Shown here: piece after piece, positions 15,181 through 23,508 of the stretch
Layout of the letters: every line of letters starts with the position of its first letter
Numbering within the stretch: the stretch's first letter is position 1
Source of the DNA: Idiomarina xiamenensis 10-D-4
GTDB taxonomy: Bacteria > Pseudomonadota > Gammaproteobacteria > Enterobacterales > Alteromonadaceae
DNA length: 40,810 nucleotides
Assembly (NCBI RefSeq): GCF_000299895.1
Contig: NZ_AMRG01000019.1
Coordinates: forward strand, 1 to 40,810
Direction: 5' to 3'
The notes under the pieces: model-generated
Seen by the model: only the letters and a program-made list of their open reading frames with translations
What the model was told of the DNA's origin: nothing
Databases searched by the model: none
Position numbers and translations under genes: made by a program

Positions 15181-17352
15181 TTAAAAATTGTAGCGCAGCG
15201 CAAAGTTAAACGAACGCCCAGCGCCAGCTAGCTGTGTGAAACCTTGGCTACTATCCTGGTTAAACTCGGCAATACTCACGCCGCCCAATGGCTGTTGATA
15301 ATACTCATCCAGCAAGTTGGTGACAGCAAACGAGAGTTGCCATTGCTGGTAACGCCATTGGCTGGTCCAATTCAGTAAGCTATAGCTGGCCGTCTGGTTC
15401 TCTAAACGACGCGGATCGACGCGCGTTTTACTGTCTAGCCACTGCCAGCTCAAACTATTCTGCCAATCACCGAGTTGTTGCTGCAGCGCGACTTGCGTTT
15501 GCAGCGGCTTAATTTGATAAAGTGGTTGGTCACTGTGGTCGCGCTCACCATGTACCGCCGCAATTGTTGTCAGCAATGACCACTCGCCGCTGGTACTGCT
15601 CTGCCAAAATTGCCAACTGGCATCAACATCAACGCCGTAAAGTGTGGCATCAAAGTTGCTGAACTGCAGCGTGTTGCGATTGCTCGCCGCCATGTTGCCA
15701 CCCATGCCACCACCCATGTCGCCACCCATGGGTGAAAACTCGCCGATCACGTCGGCATCAATGAAGTCATTAACTCGCGTATAATAAGGTGAGATGCGTA
15801 ACTGCCAACCATTGCTAACATCTTGCAACTGATAGCCCAAGCTCAAGGTGTGCGCGGTTTCTGGCTGAAGGTCGATACGCCCAACATAGCCATTAGCGTC
15901 ACCAAACCAACCGATCATGGTGGTCGCCATAACGCCGCGTCCCCACGAATAACGTTCGTACAAGTTCGGCGCCCGGTTCTTGCGCGCTAAGCCAATGCTC
16001 AGTTGCTGATAGTCGTCGATGCGATACTCAGCCGCTAGGGTCACATCGACCAAGGTATCGGCTTGTGAGCGGTCACTGGCATTAAAAACATCGGCCGCAG
16101 CCGCATCCATGTTAGGCATCCCCATCATCGGCATACGATTATAGGGTTGCACTTGGTCGCTGTCGGTACTGACATGTTCAACGCGTACACCGGCCTGCGT
16201 CCGCCATGCGCTTGACCATTTCTGTTCCAGTTCAGCGTAAGCGGCGATACGGCGACGTTTGCCGTTATTAATATTCAAATAGTCGTTGGGCCCCATCATC
16301 ATTGAATCGGCCATGCCCGGCCACCAGTCATCCAACTGATATTCATAAAACTCATGACCAAGATGTAACCAACGCTCTTCACCAGGCGCGCTCGACAATG
16401 GCAACTGCCACTGTAATTGATAGCTGTAATCGTCGGCTTCGGTATTCATCGGCATCATGCCGGGCTTCTCATCGGTAAAAAAGCCCATTTCGTGTTTCAC
16501 GCGATGCCAATTCAATTGCGCCTGAAAATCGCCACCCTCGGTTAATTGACGGCGATATTGTGTGACTACACCAACACTACGGTTATTAGTCATATCCATG
16601 TATTGATTGGGATAACCCTGATAGGGAATGTACTGATGCGTCAACTTAACCGCGATCTGCTGTTTATCGTCACGCCAAGCCCCGGTTAAAGCATGATTTT
16701 GCGCGCGATACAGCGTGTCTAACACCTTATCGCCATTACCATCGTCGTAGCTATTCGCCGTTTCATAGGAGCCATCGTAGGCCAGACTCACGCTATCGCT
16801 AGCCATACGCAATCCAGCCCCCAGCAAACGCACATCGCCGTTAGTTCGGTAGCCAGCAGAAAGGTAGCCGGACTGCCAAGTTAACGACTGACTTTGATTA
16901 AACTGCGGAGCAATACTATTGACGCTGATGACGCCGGCGATGTTGTCACCCGCCATACTCACCGGCGAAACCCCAGCAATCACTTTTGCGTTAGCGATTT
17001 GATTAGCCGATACATAGGATAGCGGCGGGTTCATTTGGTTCGCACAAGCCGCGGTTATGTCGGCTCCGTCTACCAACACCTTGACTCGGTCCCCCATCAT
17101 GCCGCGCATTACCGGTAACGCAGACACACCACCCGCCGCCGAAAAGTCGACACCTTGTTGCTGTAAAAGCTGCTCAGCGCTGCCCAAACGGTCAGCCCGT
17201 TGCTGACGTTGACCATGAACTTCAATCACCTCAATGCTATCAATACCCGCATCATTGGCTATCGCAGCCCCAGAAAAAGCACCGCTAACGGCGACCGCTA
17301 GCGGTGACAACACGGCCAATAGCGACCGTGACAACGACATCGATGAACTCAT
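15181..17352 (-). CDS. TonB-dependent metal receptor, OprC-like, Met-rich
   Basis: This outer-membrane receptor is about 723 residues from ATG 17352, with a signal peptide ending near AIA-N. It has a TonB box region IEVIEVHGQ and a plug with ITAACANQMNPPLSYV. CANQM fits the CxxxM copper-ligand motif of Pseudomonas OprC (CPNRM before DPP). Loops predicted to face outside are unusually Met-rich (NRMPMMGMPNMDAAAAD, SPMGGDMGGGMGGNM, MADSMMMGPND), which suits Cu(I) or other soft-metal capture. It ends in a canonical NF. The COG0523 gene lies opposite with a Zur-like box between, so zinc limitation may control it. Whether cargo is copper, zinc or a metal complex is open; an ATG four codons later is another possible start. 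Confidence 0.8.
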   Translation of the reverse strand: MSSSMSLSRSLLAVLSPLAVAVSGAFSGAAIANDAGIDSIEVIEVHGQRQQRADRLGSAEQLLQQQGVDFSAAGGVSALPVMRGMMGDRVKVLVDGADITAACANQMNPPLSYVSANQIANAKVIAGVSPVSMAGDNIAGVISVNSIAPQFNQSQSLTWQSGYLSAGYRTNGDVRLLGAGLRMASDSVSLAYDGSYETANSYDDGNGDKVLDTLYRAQNHALTGAWRDDKQQIAVKLTHQYIPYQGYPNQYMDMTNNRSVGVVTQYRRQLTEGGDFQAQLNWHRVKHEMGFFTDEKPGMMPMNTEADDYSYQLQWQLPLSSAPGEERWLHLGHEFYEYQLDDWWPGMADSMMMGPNDYLNINNGKRRRIAAYAELEQKWSSAWRTQAGVRVEHVSTDSDQVQPYNRMPMMGMPNMDAAAADVFNASDRSQADTLVDVTLAAEYRIDDYQQLSIGLARKNRAPNLYERYSWGRGVMATTMIGWFGDANGYVGRIDLQPETAHTLSLGYQLQDVSNGWQLRISPYYTRVNDFIDADVIGEFSPMGGDMGGGMGGNMAASNRNTLQFSNFDATLYGVDVDASWQFWQSSTSGEWSLLTTIAAVHGERDHSDQPLYQIKPLQTQVALQQQLGDWQNSLSWQWLDSKTRVDPRRLENQTASYSLLNWTSQWRYQQWQLSFAVTNLLDEYYQQPLGGVSIAEFNQDSSQGFTQLAGAGRSFNFALRYNF

Positions 17353-17480
17353 AAGAACCTGATAATAGAAGTGATTTAACAAAGTGATAGCAGTATACGA
17401 AGGCTAAGCTGAGCTGAGAACGTGACAAATTGTCGCAGCAGCATTTTAGTAAAAAGGAATGCTCTCGTCATTGACGCATG

Positions 17481-17497
17481 TGTTATGTTATAACATA
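17481..17497. promoter_or_regulatory. Zur-box-like palindrome between OprC-like receptor and COG0523 gene
   Basis: TGTTATGTTATAACA (17481-17495) differs from the Zur core TGTTATANTATAACA at one position, and TATGTTATAACATA inside it is a perfect palindrome. It lies 30 bases before the COG0523 start and about 130 bases before the receptor start. It is the second such site in the window, after 12021, which supports a shared regulator. Confidence 0.75.
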
Positions 17498-17525
17498 TTA
17501 ATCAATTCGATATGGTGAGGCTCCC

Positions 17526-18731
17526 ATGGCAGCGACAAATCCTTTACCCGTGACCGTACTTTCTGGCTTTTTAGGCGCCGGCAAAACGACCGTGCTGAAT
17601 CACATATTAAGTAATCGCGAGGGACTCAAAGTTGCCGTGATTGTAAATGACATGAGCGAAGTCAACATTGACGCCGCCGAGGTCAACAAAACCGTCAGTA
17701 TTAACCGTACCGAGCAAAAGTTGGTGGAGATGAGCAACGGCTGCATTTGCTGCACGCTGCGTGAAGACTTGTTAGTAGAAGTTGATAAGTTAGCTGCCAG
17801 CGGCGAGTTTGATTATCTGGTGATTGAGTCGACTGGCATTTCCGAGCCGCTGCCAGTAGCCGAAACCTTTACTTTCAGTAATGAAGAAGGGCAAAGTCTT
17901 TCAGACATTGCCCGCTTAGATACCATGGTAACGGTGGTCGATGCCTACAACTTTTTAAATGAATATGAACAAGCTCGCTCGTTGCACGAAACCGGCGAGC
18001 ATTTAGGCGATGATGATGACCGAAGTATCAGCGACTTATTAATCGATCAAATTGAGTTTTGCGACATTATCCTGCTCAGCAAAGTCGATCTGGTCGATGA
18101 ACAACATTTACAGCGTGTCACGCAGGTACTCAAAGCCCTTAATCCAACGGTTGAAATCTTACCGATTAGCCACGGTCAAGTGCCGTTAAAAGCCATACTG
18201 GGCACGCAACGGTTTAGTTTTGAAAAAGCCCAACAAGCCCCTGGTTGGTTAAAAGAGTTACGCGGCGAACACACACCCGAAACCGAAGAATACGGCATTA
18301 GTAGCTTTGTCTATCGTGCCCGCCGTCCTTTTCATCCTGATAAGTTTTATCGCTTTATCCACCAACAGTGGCAACAAGGTCGCTTGCTGCGTTCGAAGGG
18401 GTTCTTCTGGCTAGCCTCACGCCCACGAGTGGTGGGGCAATGGCATCAAGCCGGCGGTATCGCGCGCTATGGCGCGGCTGGCTACTTTTGGGCGGCAGTA
18501 CCTGATAGCCGTTGGCCACAAGATGCCGCGTCAATCAACGCCATTATGTCCGATTGGCAAGAACCTTACGGCGATATGCGCCAAGAACTAGTGTTTATTG
18601 GTCAACACCTCGATCAACGACAAGTGATAGCGCAATTAGACGCCTGCTTATTGAATGACGACGAGCTGGCGCAAGGACCGAGCGGCTGGCGCCAGTTGAA
18701 TGACCCCTTTCCAGCCTGGGAGATCCAATGA
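17526..18731 (+). CDS. COG0523-family G3E GTPase, putative zinc chaperone (ZigA/YciC-like)
   Basis: This 401-residue cytoplasmic GTPase has Walker [10 protein letters not shown] (from residue 14), the COG0523 metal-binding motif CICC (73-76) in [14 protein letters not shown], the G3E signature [10 protein letters not shown] (101-110), a guanine site SKVD (185-188) and a CobW C-terminal domain (from about 265, [15 protein letters not shown]). Zur-regulated members such as YciC and ZigA are thought to deliver zinc to client proteins during zinc starvation. The Zur-like box 30 bases upstream places this one in that group. GGTGAGG lies five bases before the ATG. Its stop overlaps the DUF1826 start (ATGA), so the two are coupled. 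Confidence 0.92.
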   Translation: MAATNPLPVTVLSGFLGAGKTTVLNHILSNREGLKVAVIVNDMSEVNIDAAEVNKTVSINRTEQKLVEMSNGCICCTLREDLLVEVDKLAASGEFDYLVIESTGISEPLPVAETFTFSNEEGQSLSDIARLDTMVTVVDAYNFLNEYEQARSLHETGEHLGDDDDRSISDLLIDQIEFCDIILLSKVDLVDEQHLQRVTQVLKALNPTVEILPISHGQVPLKAILGTQRFSFEKAQQAPGWLKELRGEHTPETEEYGISSFVYRARRPFHPDKFYRFIHQQWQQGRLLRSKGFFWLASRPRVVGQWHQAGGIARYGAAGYFWAAVPDSRWPQDAASINAIMSDWQEPYGDMRQELVFIGQHLDQRQVIAQLDACLLNDDELAQGPSGWRQLNDPFPAWEIQ

Positions 18732-19342
18732 TGCTTGCTCACCAAACCGTTGCCGAGCACGCCCCACACGGCGAAGACGTGAGTATACTCACACGGTTTT
18801 TTGATGACGGTGTCAATGCTGCCTGTTGGCAGCGCTCATTGTCCGCGCCGCTACAGCACTATGCTCAGTACCTGTGCCAAACAACACCGTTATCGTTAAA
18901 CCGTCAAGTAGACGAACACAGCGTCAGACACTTGTTAGAACGACACTTACCCGAGCACGCTGCGCGCCACCAACTTATCGACGATGTACAGTTATTGGTG
19001 GCAATGGCGATGGTACTGTTTGATGCGAACAACATTGGTTTACGCTTACGTGTTTTAGATAACGCTATGTGCCCTAAATTTCACGTCGATAAACTGATGT
19101 GTCGTTGGTTATGCACCTATCACGGCGCTGCCACCGAATGGTTAGCCAATGACGATGTCGCTCGTCAGAGTATGACCGCATTGACCGAGCAACCGCGTTA
19201 TGCGAGCTGCGGCGAGGTGATGCTATTGAAGGGCGAAGCTTGGCCGGGCAACGCTGGTAACGGCTTAGTACATCGCTCTCCAGCCATACAAAATAAGGCG
19301 ACTAAGCGGCTGTTGTTAAGTCTCGATCCAATGTCCAGTTAA
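18728..19342 (+). CDS. DUF1826 protein
   Basis: This 204-residue protein belongs, by overall pattern and its place after a COG0523 gene, to DUF1826, a family without known function. It is translationally coupled to the GTPase by a four-base overlap and thus under the same Zur-like box. The conserved-looking core [19 protein letters not shown] (115-133) holds His119-x-Asp121. His182 lies in GLVHRSP, and Arg194 is twelve residues later. This order (HxD, distal His, then Arg) and the beta-strand spacing recall 2-oxoglutarate/Fe(II) oxygenases. Cys115, 125 and 129 could also bind metal. The enzyme idea is inference only. Confidence 0.78.
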   Translation: MMLAHQTVAEHAPHGEDVSILTRFFDDGVNAACWQRSLSAPLQHYAQYLCQTTPLSLNRQVDEHSVRHLLERHLPEHAARHQLIDDVQLLVAMAMVLFDANNIGLRLRVLDNAMCPKFHVDKLMCRWLCTYHGAATEWLANDDVARQSMTALTEQPRYASCGEVMLLKGEAWPGNAGNGLVHRSPAIQNKATKRLLLSLDPMSS

Positions 19343-19445
19343 CCAGCTAAACGTTAAACTGTGCAAAACTGATTGCGCATTAAGCGCTATTTTTACAGGC
19401 TTATAGGCAAGTTGTGGTCGAATTATTCAGGCAAGGAGAACCACC

Positions 19446-19874
19446 ATGTTTAAACCTGTAGCCGCGATGCTCGGTCTGGTCATGCTCATCGCCACCCCTG
19501 TGTTAGCGCAAGCCAGTACCGACGCCAATAAACGCGCTGTACAACAACTGCTGACCGCCTTTAATCAACACGATAGCCAAACCATCGGCCGCTTGTTGAG
19601 TGACGATGTGCAATGGCTTGCCATCGAAGGCGAGGGCGTAAAGCCGCGTGTGACCGATAAAGAAGCCATGTTAGACGTGGTCAACACCTTCTTTACCGAA
19701 TGCCCGAGCTGCCGCACCGAATTACTATCGATTCAAGCCTCAAAACAACGTGTCACCACTATCGAAAAAGCCAGTTGGGAAAAAGCCGGCAAACCCGAGC
19801 AGCAACAAAGTGTCACCGTTTATGAATTCAGCGACGGGCTGATTAGTCGGGTCTATTATTATCCGGCTGAGTAA
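19446..19874 (+). CDS. Exported NTF2/SnoaL-like protein
   Basis: This 142-residue protein has a Sec signal peptide (MFKPVAAMLGLVMLIATPV, cleaved at LAQ-A). A cone-shaped NTF2/SnoaL-like domain follows: a helix KRAVQQLLTAFNQHDSQTI, then LLSDDVQWLAIEG and a C-terminal sheet ending FSDGLISRVYYYP. Such proteins are small ligand pockets or enzymes whose roles differ widely; none can be assigned. A Cys pair in ECPSCR could form a disulfide. AAGGAG lies seven bases before the ATG. The end overlaps the convergent MerR-type gene by 16 bases. Confidence 0.75.
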   Translation: MFKPVAAMLGLVMLIATPVLAQASTDANKRAVQQLLTAFNQHDSQTIGRLLSDDVQWLAIEGEGVKPRVTDKEAMLDVVNTFFTECPSCRTELLSIQASKQRVTTIEKASWEKAGKPEQQQSVTVYEFSDGLISRVYYYPAE

Positions 19875-20278
19875 GTCTTAACTTCGTTGTCGTGTAACGA
19901 TAGTTTTTTTAGCACTTCACAATCGGCAACCCGGTGCTGCCGGCAGCTTAACGACAGTTGTTGCAACTGCTGCTGTAATTGCTGTAACGCTGCTATTTTT
20001 TGCTCGACCGCCTGTAATTGTTTGACCACCAAGTCATCCACTTCTCGGCAGGAATGGCCGGGGTCGGCTTTTAACGCTAATAGATTTGCAATATCGTCCA
20101 GTGGGATCTGTAATTCGCGGCAACGCTTAATAAACTGCAAACGCTCAACATCCTCCTGCCGATAATTTCGATAGCCATTGCCCTGACGCGGCACCGTCGG
20201 CAACAAGTCAATATCCTCATAATAACGAATGGTCTTATCGGTTAACCCTGTTTGCGCTGACACAGCCTGAATTCTCAT
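19859..20278 (-). CDS. MerR-family metal regulator, ZntR/CadR/PbrR-type
   Basis: This 139-residue regulator has an N-terminal MerR winged HTH (IRYYEDIDLLPTVPRQGNGYRNYR), a long Gln-rich dimer helix (about 82-112) and three cysteines at 77, 112 and 120. The 35-residue gap between the first two equals that of ZntR and PbrR, which bind Zn, Cd or Pb there, whereas CueR-type copper sensors lack the first Cys at this site. It is divergent from a CDF exporter, and the promoter between them has a 19-base spacer, so it should activate export when divalent metal is high. Which metal is not decided by sequence. Confidence 0.85.
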   Translation of the reverse strand: MRIQAVSAQTGLTDKTIRYYEDIDLLPTVPRQGNGYRNYRQEDVERLQFIKRCRELQIPLDDIANLLALKADPGHSCREVDDLVVKQLQAVEQKIAALQQLQQQLQQLSLSCRQHRVADCEVLKKLSLHDNEVKTYSAG

Positions 20279-20282
20279 ACGC

Positions 20283-20313
20283 TTGACCCTCTAACAACTA
20301 GAAGCTTTATGCT
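20283..20313 (+). promoter_or_regulatory. MerR-type promoter with 19-base spacer driving the CDF gene
   Basis: TTGACC (-35, 20283-20288) and TATGCT (-10, 20308-20313) are separated by exactly 19 bases, the stretched spacing typical of MerR-activated promoters. The spacer starts with CCTCTA and later has TAGAAGC, an imperfect inverted pair as expected for the regulator's operator. The divergent MerR-type gene begins immediately to the left. Confidence 0.75.
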
Positions 20314-20349
20314 AGCGCCATCATAACTTCTATCCCAACGAGGTCAAAT

Positions 20350-20985
20350 ATGAGTAGTTGTTGTGGCGTCAATAACCAAACAGCCATGGATAACGCACAA
20401 AAACGTTTATTATGGATAGTCTTAGCGTTAAACGGCGTGATGTTCGTGGTCGAATTTGTCGCTGGTTGGTTGGCTCAGTCTAGTGGACTGTTGGCCGACT
20501 CGCTGGATATGCTGGCCGATACTTTGGTATATGCAGTCAGTTTGTATGCAGTTGGTAAAACGCTCCGACACAAAGCCAACGCCGCCACCTTAAATGGTGT
20601 ACTACAACTGCTGCTGGCCTTACTCGTCATCGTTGATGTGATAAAACGTTGGCTGCTGGGTAGCCAACCACAAGTACAAATGATTTTAATAGTTGCGCTC
20701 ATTGCGCTGTTAGTGAACGTGATCTGTTTTGTCCTGCTATATCGCTTTCGTCGCGGCGACATTAACATTCGCGCCAGCTGGATTTGCTCGCGCAACGATA
20801 TGCTCATGAACGTCGGCGTTATTATATCCGCTATAGCCGTCAACCAGACCCAGCAAGCATGGCCAGATCTGGTGATTGCCTTAACTATCGCTAGCATTGT
20901 GGTGATGTCGGCACTACGCATTATTGGTGACGCGCGACGAGTTCACCGAGGCCAACAAAGCGATATCGGCGGTTGTTATGGCTGA
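20350..20985 (+). CDS. Short CDF-family divalent cation exporter
   Basis: This 211-residue inner-membrane protein has about six helices and resembles cation diffusion facilitators, which exchange Zn, Cd or Co for protons. TM2 has SGLLADSLDMLADT, with acidic residues at the usual metal site, and TM5 has SWICSRNDMLMNVGVI. It lacks the cytoplasmic C-terminal dimer domain of larger CDFs such as YiiP, so it is of the short type. It starts with a Cys pair (MSSCCG) and ends near GGCYG, which might handle metal. GAGG lies seven bases before ATG 20350. Control by the divergent MerR-type protein is very likely. Confidence 0.85.
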   Translation: MSSCCGVNNQTAMDNAQKRLLWIVLALNGVMFVVEFVAGWLAQSSGLLADSLDMLADTLVYAVSLYAVGKTLRHKANAATLNGVLQLLLALLVIVDVIKRWLLGSQPQVQMILIVALIALLVNVICFVLLYRFRRGDINIRASWICSRNDMLMNVGVIISAIAVNQTQQAWPDLVIALTIASIVVMSALRIIGDARRVHRGQQSDIGGCYG

Positions 20986-21000
20986 TCACTTAGTTTTTAC

Positions 21001-23259
21001 TCACCAACGCGCTTCTACGCCAACCCCCACAACGCGAGGCGCGCTGGTGATGGCATTGACGCCGTCGCTAAATCGGTATTGGATGTAACTGTTATCAAAT
21101 AAGTTATTAGAAAACAGATACGCGCTCCAATTCTGACTATCGTAAGCTAAACGTGTATTAACGATTGTTCGTGATGATTCTTCGGTACGGTTTGCTCCGA
21201 TGGCGGTATAAACCTCGCTACGATAGCTTGCATTAACGTTCCAACTGACTTGGTCGGTAATATAAACATTAACACCTGCTGAAGCGGTATGGTTAGGAGC
21301 AAAGGTAAATTCTTCACCGGCATAGCTGGTAATCGAACCGTCAACAACCGTATCAAAATGGTCAAACTGGGTGCGAGAATAGCCGTAAGACAAATACCAG
21401 CTAATGTCATTATTGAGTTGCTGTTTAAAGGTCGCTTCGGCGCCATATAAGTGCGCATTACCAGCATTAACCGTATGCGTGTCATAGGAATTTAAACCGA
21501 AATTAGCGACAACTTGTTTATCTTTCCAGTCAACGTAATAAACGTTGGCATTAAATACACCATCCACGCTGGGTAGTAATTGTCGCCACGCTAACTCATA
21601 GTTGTCGGTATATTCAGGTTCATAGGCAACCACTTCGCTACGCGCAATATTTAAGCTACTGCCGCCAGAGCGGTATGCTTTCTGATAAGTCGCCGTTAAT
21701 GATTTATCATCATCAAACGTATAGCGAACACCGAATTTGGGTAAAAATGTATCGGTGCTGATCTCGGTTTCGGGATTACTACCGCTAGCTTGAGCCACTA
21801 ATCCTAAAACCGCATTGTTGATACCGCCAATGAGTTGATATAGCTGGCTACCTTCGCTACCAAAAAAGGTCGGATCGGGTAAGGTACCGGCAAAGTCAGA
21901 GTCGACATCCGACGCAAAGCTATACTGCTGATGGTCGTAGCGAAATCCAGCTAACAGCGTCCAGGCATCGTTGAATTGATAGTCTACGTCAACAAATAGC
22001 GCCTGATTTTCCGATGTACTGTCATTCAGGGATTGATAGTCCACCGGTATCTGCGGCAGCGCTTGTCCGTAATTGACAGCAATTGCTGTAGCGGTATCGC
22101 TATCCAGTCCATAACCTTGCAGTACACCAGCAATGGTAGGAATAGGGGTTTCAATATTACTGCGCGTCGCCAACGCGGCATGATTATCGTGTCGTGACAA
22201 ATACACGCCCATCAGCGCGTTTAACGCTTGCCCTTGATAGTTAGCCCGGAACTCTTGGGTAAAGACTTTATAGTGGTTGTCTTGAAAACCATAGTTGTTA
22301 TCTGCTGGGCTTAAATCAATATCATAAACACGTTGTACGTCAGGACGGCTGTACGAAGTCGCCGATGATAATAGCCACTGCTCATCCAGTTGATAATCAA
22401 CGTTTAACGAGAGCATTTCTGTTAGCGCATCGGAGCTCGTATCGCGGTTCGATGTATTAATTTTATCGGACTCATTTAAATGATTGTAACTATACATATA
22501 AGGTCCATCGCGCTTGTCGCGAGTATAGTTAAATAGCACCCGTAAACCGTCCAGAGCTTTCGGCGTCCACAGCAACTTGCCGCGTAATAACAACGAATTT
22601 ACTTCGTCGATATATTCATCACGAGTCGGGTTATAAATGAAACCTTTAAATAGACGTTTGTCGGCAGCGACACGAAATGCTAACTCTTGCTCGACCAAGG
22701 GACCGCCGACAGCCACTGATAACCGCTTATCATCAGGATCCGACCATTGCACTCGCGCACGTCCATCCCAATACATGGTCGGATCATTGGTATTAACCAC
22801 CACCGCACCCGCTAACGCATTTTCACCTTGAATCGTTGATTGTGGGCCACGTAACACTTCTACTTGCGCAACATCCCATAAATCGCTCGGGCCAGTATCT
22901 GTCATTTGGTTGGGTAATGGCACACCATCGATATATATAGACGCTAATGGGTTTTCTGCACCGGATTCATTACTAATACCGCGAATCGTGAAGCCTCGAT
23001 TACCATACATCGATGATACGTTTGGCGTTTTATTGATGATGTCATATAGCGATTGAATGTTTTCTCGCTCCATCTGCAGTGAGGTAGTGACATCTACACT
23101 GGCGGCTGTTTCTTGCGCTGAGCGGCGTGTTTTTTCACCGGTAATGGTTATTTTCTCAATACTATTTTGCGGCTCATCGGCAGCATGAGTAGGGGTGATC
23201 ATCAACAAATTGACAACCGACACCGATAATATGGCAGTTTTAAAAGATAAGCGTTTCAT
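21001..23259 (-). CDS. TonB-dependent receptor, iron-regulated
   Basis: This 752-residue outer-membrane receptor has a signal peptide (to HAADE), TonB box IEKITITGE and a plug with GFTIRGISNESGAENPLAS, YIDGVPLPNQM and VLRGPQSTIQGENALAGAV. A barrel follows, ending in Trp (VGVGVEARW). The plug GPQSTxQGxNALAG type is common among Fur-regulated receptors of marine gammaproteobacteria, including ferric siderophore and vibrioferrin-like receptors, but the ligand cannot be named. A good Fur box stands at 23331-23349, about 70 bases upstream of the start. It is convergent with the CDF gene and has no transport genes beside it. Confidence 0.88.
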   Translation of the reverse strand: MKRLSFKTAILSVSVVNLLMITPTHAADEPQNSIEKITITGEKTRRSAQETAASVDVTTSLQMERENIQSLYDIINKTPNVSSMYGNRGFTIRGISNESGAENPLASIYIDGVPLPNQMTDTGPSDLWDVAQVEVLRGPQSTIQGENALAGAVVVNTNDPTMYWDGRARVQWSDPDDKRLSVAVGGPLVEQELAFRVAADKRLFKGFIYNPTRDEYIDEVNSLLLRGKLLWTPKALDGLRVLFNYTRDKRDGPYMYSYNHLNESDKINTSNRDTSSDALTEMLSLNVDYQLDEQWLLSSATSYSRPDVQRVYDIDLSPADNNYGFQDNHYKVFTQEFRANYQGQALNALMGVYLSRHDNHAALATRSNIETPIPTIAGVLQGYGLDSDTATAIAVNYGQALPQIPVDYQSLNDSTSENQALFVDVDYQFNDAWTLLAGFRYDHQQYSFASDVDSDFAGTLPDPTFFGSEGSQLYQLIGGINNAVLGLVAQASGSNPETEISTDTFLPKFGVRYTFDDDKSLTATYQKAYRSGGSSLNIARSEVVAYEPEYTDNYELAWRQLLPSVDGVFNANVYYVDWKDKQVVANFGLNSYDTHTVNAGNAHLYGAEATFKQQLNNDISWYLSYGYSRTQFDHFDTVVDGSITSYAGEEFTFAPNHTASAGVNVYITDQVSWNVNASYRSEVYTAIGANRTEESSRTIVNTRLAYDSQNWSAYLFSNNLFDNSYIQYRFSDGVNAITSAPRVVGVGVEARW

Positions 23260-23330
23260 AAATATTCCAGTGACTAATAGCTATAAGGCAACAAAAAAGA
23301 TAGTTTGGGCGCTAACCTTTAAATGCTAAT

Positions 23331-23349
23331 GAAAATGATAGTTATTATC
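23331..23349. promoter_or_regulatory. Fur box upstream of the TonB receptor gene
   Basis: GAAAATGATAGTTATTATC matches the 19-base Fur consensus GATAATGATAATCATTATC at 16 of 19 positions. It lies about 70 bases upstream of the receptor start on the minus strand, where iron-bound Fur would block the promoter. Confidence 0.8.
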
Positions 23350-23445
23350 AATAGTGGAATGAGTTTTTAGTCTTTCTAAATATAAGCAGATGGCTAGCGT
23401 TGATCGCGTTCGAGCATCACCATCAACCAGATCTAGCAGGTTTAG

Positions 23446-23490
23446 CCAGATCTGGTGATTGCATTTGCTATCACTATGGTTGTGTTGATT
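23446..23490 (+). pseudogene. Possible relic of a second CDF transporter gene
   Basis: Seventeen bases (23446-23462) are identical to 20863-20879 inside the CDF gene, and about 36 of 45 bases match in the same codon phase. The text reads PDLVIAFAITMVVLIK where the intact gene reads PDLVIALTIASIVVM. The codon before it is TAG, where CAG or TGG would be expected, and no further CDF sequence is seen on either side. It may be a decayed remnant of another CDF copy. A chance match of this length in the right phase seems unlikely, but the stretch is short. Confidence 0.45.
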
Positions 23491-23508
23491 AAAACAAAGA
23501 TGGCGGGG

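Noticed and set aside
18826-19023. Plus-strand frame of 65 codons inside the DUF1826 gene
   Set aside because: Overlaps a coupled gene in another frame and shows no motif or ribosome site.
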